Positions 7,331-9,804 of a DNA stretch of 9,804 bases are shown here, piece by piece (position 1 is the first letter of the stretch; the number at the start of each line of letters is the position of its first letter). The notes beneath the pieces were generated by a model. The model did not search any database, was not told where the DNA came from, and worked only from the letters and a program-made list of their open reading frames with translations. Source of the DNA: Bacteroidota bacterium (GTDB lineage: Bacteria > Bacteroidota > Bacteroidia > Flavobacteriales_D > Crocinitomicaceae); the NCBI GenBank assembly GCA_016866375.1, contig VGMK01000065.1, positions 1 through 9,804 of the forward strand. Direction: 5' to 3'. A program made the translations under genes and the position numbers.

Positions 7331-8557
7331 ATGGCAAAAATCGTTGGGTTCCGTGCGATTAGACCTGTTAGAGATAAGGTGCATTTGGTTGCAACAAGGC
7401 CATACTACACTTACAAAAGCAATGTATTAAAAGCAAAGCTTGAAGATAATCCATTTACTTTTTTACACATTATTAATCCTGAATTTGGTAAGGCTAACAA
7501 AACAAAACCGAATTCAAATGAGCGCTTTTTGCATGTCAGGGAGCAATACAATAGATTTGTTGAAGAAGGAATACTGCATCAAGACAATGAGGAAACAATA
7601 TACATTTACAGACAATCTAAAGGAGGGTTTTCGTGTATTGGTGTAATTGCTGGCTCGAGTATCGCCGAATATGAGGCCGGTCAGATTAAAAAACACGAGG
7701 CAACATTTACTGCGCGAGAGGAAATGTTTACTCGTTATTTGGATATTGTTGGTTTCAATGCAGAACCTGTCTTGTTAACCTATGAAAATAACAAGGAAAT
7801 AGCTCAATTTATCGCCAATCAAGCACAAGCAAGACCCGAATACGAATTTTCAACAACAGATAAAGTCAAGCACGAACTGTGGTGCTTGGCTAAAGATAAC
7901 GTAGCTGAATTAATTGGAATGTTTTCGGCAATTGATGCAACTTATATCGCTGACGGTCATCATCGCACTGCGTCGTCGTTGCGTTTGCATCACCTGAAAG
8001 GAAAAGAGAGTTCAAACGGTTCGTCAGCATATTTTCTGAGCTTTTTAGTGCAAGAAAATCAGATCGAGATAATAGAATTTAATCGTTTAGTCAAAACATT
8101 AAATCACCTCTCTGAAGAAGAGTTTTTATCGAAATTAAGCATGGTGGGGGAGCTGATTCCAATGAATGAAATTAGAAATCCAAGCAAAGAGCATGAAATT
8201 GTGGTTGTTCTGAAAAATAAAGCGTTTTCGTTTTATCCTTTACCTCAATTCGTAGATCTAAGCCATCCTGTAAATTCCCTCGATCCGGAAATACTCACGC
8301 AGTTAATACTCTCTCCAATTTTAGGAATCCATGATTTAAAGACGAGCGAAGAACTTGTTTTTAGACCTGGAAGTGAGTCTGTTGATTCATTGGTGGAAAA
8401 AATTAACAGTGAGAAATATGCAGTTGGTTTTCTTTTATATCCATTGAGTATTCAACAAGTGAAAAGAGTAGCTGATAATGGTTTAAATATGCCCCCAAAA
8501 TCAACATGGGTAGAACCAAAGCTTAGAAGTGGATTAACGATTTATCCCATCGATTAA
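7331..8557 (+). CDS. DUF1015 family protein
   Basis: This 408-residue cytoplasmic protein carries the hallmarks of DUF1015 (PF06245): FRAIRPVRDKVHLVATRPYY (7-26), NPFTFLHIINPE (40-51), IKKHE (119-123), YIADGHHRTASS (205-216), EFNRLVK (249-255) and MPPKSTWVEPKLRSG (387-401). The invariant ADGHHR and the His/Glu/Arg motifs look like an active site, but I cannot state the reaction. In many Bacteroidota and Firmicutes relatives this family sits beside serC and serA of serine biosynthesis, so a role near phosphoserine metabolism is a reasonable inference. Here it instead lies 3 nt after the receptor gene and overlaps yggS by 1 nt. A TTG at 7328 is also in frame; ATG 7331 is preferred. Length is normal for the family and all motifs are intact. 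Confidence 0.93.
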   Translation: MAKIVGFRAIRPVRDKVHLVATRPYYTYKSNVLKAKLEDNPFTFLHIINPEFGKANKTKPNSNERFLHVREQYNRFVEEGILHQDNEETIYIYRQSKGGFSCIGVIAGSSIAEYEAGQIKKHEATFTAREEMFTRYLDIVGFNAEPVLLTYENNKEIAQFIANQAQARPEYEFSTTDKVKHELWCLAKDNVAELIGMFSAIDATYIADGHHRTASSLRLHHLKGKESSNGSSAYFLSFLVQENQIEIIEFNRLVKTLNHLSEEEFLSKLSMVGELIPMNEIRNPSKEHEIVVVLKNKAFSFYPLPQFVDLSHPVNSLDPEILTQLILSPILGIHDLKTSEELVFRPGSESVDSLVEKINSEKYAVGFLLYPLSIQQVKRVADNGLNMPPKSTWVEPKLRSGLTIYPID

Positions 8558-9210
8558 TGATTTCAGAGAATTTAGTTAGTTTAAGGAAAGAAATTCCTGA
8601 AAATGTCACCTTAGTGGCTGTGAGTAAAACAAAACCGATTGAGGCTTTAGAAGAAGCATATCGCGCTGGTCAGCGACATTTTGGTGAAAATAAAGTTCAG
8701 GAATTAGTTGCGAAATATGAAAAATTACCAAAGGACATTAATTGGCATTTAATAGGTCATTTACAGACAAATAAAGTCAAATATGTGGCACCATTTGTTC
8801 ACCTCATACATGCCGTGGATAGTGAAAAACTATTGATTGAAATTGATAAACAAGCCCATAAAAACAATAGAATTATTGACGTGCTTCTTCAATTTCATAT
8901 TGCACAAGAAGATACAAAGTTTGGTTTGTCAATGGGCGAATGCAAGCTTTTATTAAAAAATAGTACATCATTTCTAAATACGAGAATAATAGGTGTCATG
9001 GGTATGGCTTCATTCGTAGATGATGAAGATCAAATCAGAAATGAATTTAAGACGCTTCGCAACATATTTAACGAATTAAAATCTCAATATTTCGGCGATG
9101 CACCCTATTTTTCTACAATTTCAATGGGAATGAGTGGTGATTATTCTCTTGCTATTGAAGAAGGCAGTACGATGGTGAGAGTTGGAAGTGCCATTTTTGG
9201 AACCCGTTGA
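8557..9210 (+). CDS. yggS: YggS/PLPBP family pyridoxal-phosphate homeostasis protein
   Basis: This 217-residue protein is a single-domain fold-type III PLP protein, built like the N-terminal domain of alanine racemase. Lys24 in LVAVSKTKP (19-27) is the expected Schiff-base lysine. Other family signatures are HFGENKVQE (41-49), WHLIGHLQTNKVK (63-75), KFGLS (121-125), GVMGMA (146-151), SMGMSGDY (189-196, phosphate-binding) and VRVGSAIFG (207-215). Members have no known catalytic activity; they buffer PLP and influence amino- and keto-acid balance. The start ATG overlaps the stop of DUF1015 (TAATG), which indicates translational coupling and a shared transcript. All key residues are present and length is typical. 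Confidence 0.96.
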   Translation: MISENLVSLRKEIPENVTLVAVSKTKPIEALEEAYRAGQRHFGENKVQELVAKYEKLPKDINWHLIGHLQTNKVKYVAPFVHLIHAVDSEKLLIEIDKQAHKNNRIIDVLLQFHIAQEDTKFGLSMGECKLLLKNSTSFLNTRIIGVMGMASFVDDEDQIRNEFKTLRNIFNELKSQYFGDAPYFSTISMGMSGDYSLAIEEGSTMVRVGSAIFGTR

Positions 9211-9213
9211 GTG

Positions 9214-9333
9214 TTATCTCACCAGGTTAACATGGTCTTTAATTTTCTCTTTTGGCAACACTATTTGACTGTAAAACTTAAAATTAATAGTCAAAAAAAT
9301 AGCTGTGCACCAAAGTGCTTTTGTTGTTTTCAT
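9214..9333 (-). CDS. Small ORF with signal peptide (39 aa), possible remnant or secreted peptide
   Basis: I read this on the minus strand from ATG 9333-9331 to TAA 9216-9214: 39 residues. It begins MKTTKALWCTAIFLTINFKF and ends the signal peptide at YSQ, the usual Bacteroidota style (Lys-rich n-region, hydrophobic core, polar cleavage site). Only about 16 residues remain after cleavage (IVLPKEKIKDHVNLVR). It stops 3 bp past the end of convergent yggS. It may be a genuine secreted micropeptide, or the surviving 5' end of a larger secreted protein whose body was lost by deletion. No clear promoter precedes it. The quality of the signal peptide is the only positive evidence, so confidence is modest. 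Confidence 0.42.
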   Translation of the reverse strand: MKTTKALWCTAIFLTINFKFYSQIVLPKEKIKDHVNLVR

Positions 9334-9400
9334 GACGCGAAATTTATGTGATTATATTCCTAAAACGTGGTGGGTATGTTTTAAGAGTTGATTTTTATTT

Positions 9401-9468
9401 CAATCACTGAATATTCAGTCTGATTCAGTGAATATATCTAGGATTCAGATAAGTGATTGGATTTTTTT
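9401..9468 (+). terminator. Nested inverted-repeat cluster followed by T-run; candidate terminator
   Basis: CAATCACT (9401-9408) is the exact reverse complement of AGTGATTG (9452-9459), and GGATTTTTTT follows, with seven T at 9462-9468. Inside it TCACTGAAT (9404-9412) pairs perfectly with ATTCAGTGA (9423-9431), and TATCT/AGATA (9435-9439/9447-9451) can form a third stem. The T-run makes it a plausible rho-independent terminator for transcripts leaving yggS, about 190 bp past its stop. The outer loop is long and the stems low in GC, so strength is doubtful. An operator is the alternative. On the minus strand no T-run follows. Confidence 0.42.
9404..9449. repeat. Phased ATTCAG repeats with 14-bp palindrome
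   Basis: ATTCAG occurs at 9413, 9423 and 9443, spacings of 10 and 20 bp that put all copies on one face of the helix. An inverted copy (CTGAAT, 9407-9412 as part of ACTGAAT) creates the perfect 14-bp palindrome ACTGAATATTCAGT at 9406-9419. The repeats are directly visible; a protein-binding function is inference. Confidence 0.6.
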
Positions 9469-9474
9469 CTACGA

Positions 9475-9804
9475 TTAATTCGCAAAAATCATAGATTTTC
9501 TTGCAACTTCTTTACCATCCACAACCAAGGTATAGAAATAAGTTCCCGTTTTACCATAACCATGCTCGTAATAAGCTTCATTTATACCCGGAATTAATTC
9601 AATAGGTAATTTCTCGATAATTTTTCCATTCATATCTGAAAGAACAATTTCAGCCTTTTTATAGGATAAATTTGTATTTACCAATACCCCAATTATCGTG
9701 GCTTCGTCAAATGGATTTGGTCTATTTTGCAAAAGTTCAATAGGTGAAGTCGTCGTTTCTTCAATTTCAGGAACGGATATTTGACTGTTTTGAATTACGA
9801 CCTC
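9475..9804 (-). CDS. C-terminal fragment of a T9SS-secreted protein
   Basis: The frame is open from the right edge (9804) to TAA at 9477-9475, giving 109 residues; the N-terminus lies outside the window. After a short acidic/Thr-rich linker (VPEIEETTTSPI, 10-21) comes a complete type A T9SS sorting domain: LLQNRPNPFDEATII (24-38), IVLSDMNGKIIEKLP (about 53-67), YGKTGTYFYTLVVDGKEV (about 83-100) and a final KSMIFAN. This domain carries the parent protein through the type IX secretion system and is normally cleaved, with anchoring at the surface. Its wording, with QNxPNPF and GxYFYTLVVDGKEV, resembles the tails of Bacteroidota tail-fiber/peptidase S74-type proteins, but the catalytic or binding part is not visible, so no function can be assigned. 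Confidence 0.88.
   Translation of the reverse strand, partial: EVVIQNSQISVPEIEETTTSPIELLQNRPNPFDEATIIGVLVNTNLSYKKAEIVLSDMNGKIIEKLPIELIPGINEAYYEHGYGKTGTYFYTLVVDGKEVARKSMIFAN

Noticed and set aside
9334..9400. Promoter for the 39-codon minus-strand ORF (TAAATTTC near 9342)
   Set aside because: The -7-like element has no TTTG-type partner at about 19 nt, so I could not support it as a promoter.
9404..9449. ATTCAG repeats as a CRISPR or mobile-element end
   Set aside because: Units are only 6-9 bp with no spacers of CRISPR length, and there is no cas, transposase or target-site duplication nearby.

Overview
The window is AT-rich DNA from a member of the Bacteroidota, most likely a Flavobacteriales-type organism. 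Three things point there. Two proteins end in type IX secretion (T9SS) C-terminal sorting domains. A TonB-dependent receptor carries an N-terminal carboxypeptidase-regulatory-like domain. Starts lack Shine-Dalgarno sequences, and one lipoprotein has an acidic surface-export-like signal after its cysteine. Placement below phylum/order level (for example a Fluviicola-like Crocinitomicaceae) would be a guess.

Layout. 1-1106 (-): the first 368 residues of a secreted MORN/YwqK-like repeat protein, cut by the left edge, with no upstream ATG (GTG or TTG start). After a ~115-bp divergent gap, 1222-2787 (+) is a YifB/ComM-type AAA+ ATPase, followed 30 bp later by a secreted cutinase/chlorophyllase-like alpha/beta hydrolase with a T9SS sorting tail (2818-4209, +). 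That gene meets a convergent lipoprotein gene (4206-4883, -) with overlapping stop codons. A second divergent gap of 107 bp leads into a tight three-gene plus-strand cluster: a TonB-dependent receptor (start best placed at 4991), a DUF1015 protein (3 nt later) and a YggS/PLPBP-type pyridoxal-phosphate protein (1-nt TAATG overlap). On the far side of yggS there is a 39-codon minus-strand ORF with a good signal peptide (9214-9333), a cluster of nested inverted repeats ending in a T-run (9401-9468), and the C-terminal end of a second T9SS cargo protein (9475-9804, -).

How it fits together. The window is mostly core and envelope genes rather than a mobile or defence island: I see no transposase, integrase, tRNA, rRNA or CRISPR. 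Two themes stand out. One is cell-surface/secreted proteins: two T9SS cargos, one probably surface-exposed lipoprotein, one repeat protein and one outer-membrane receptor. The other is a probable transcriptional unit joining an outer-membrane receptor to DUF1015 and YggS, which suggests but does not prove a link to serine/PLP metabolism. I did not find a clearly new multi-gene system. The items most worth a second look are the secreted esterase, the micro-ORF with a signal peptide, the 10-bp-phased ATTCAG inverted-repeat cluster, and the receptor-DUF1015-yggS cluster.
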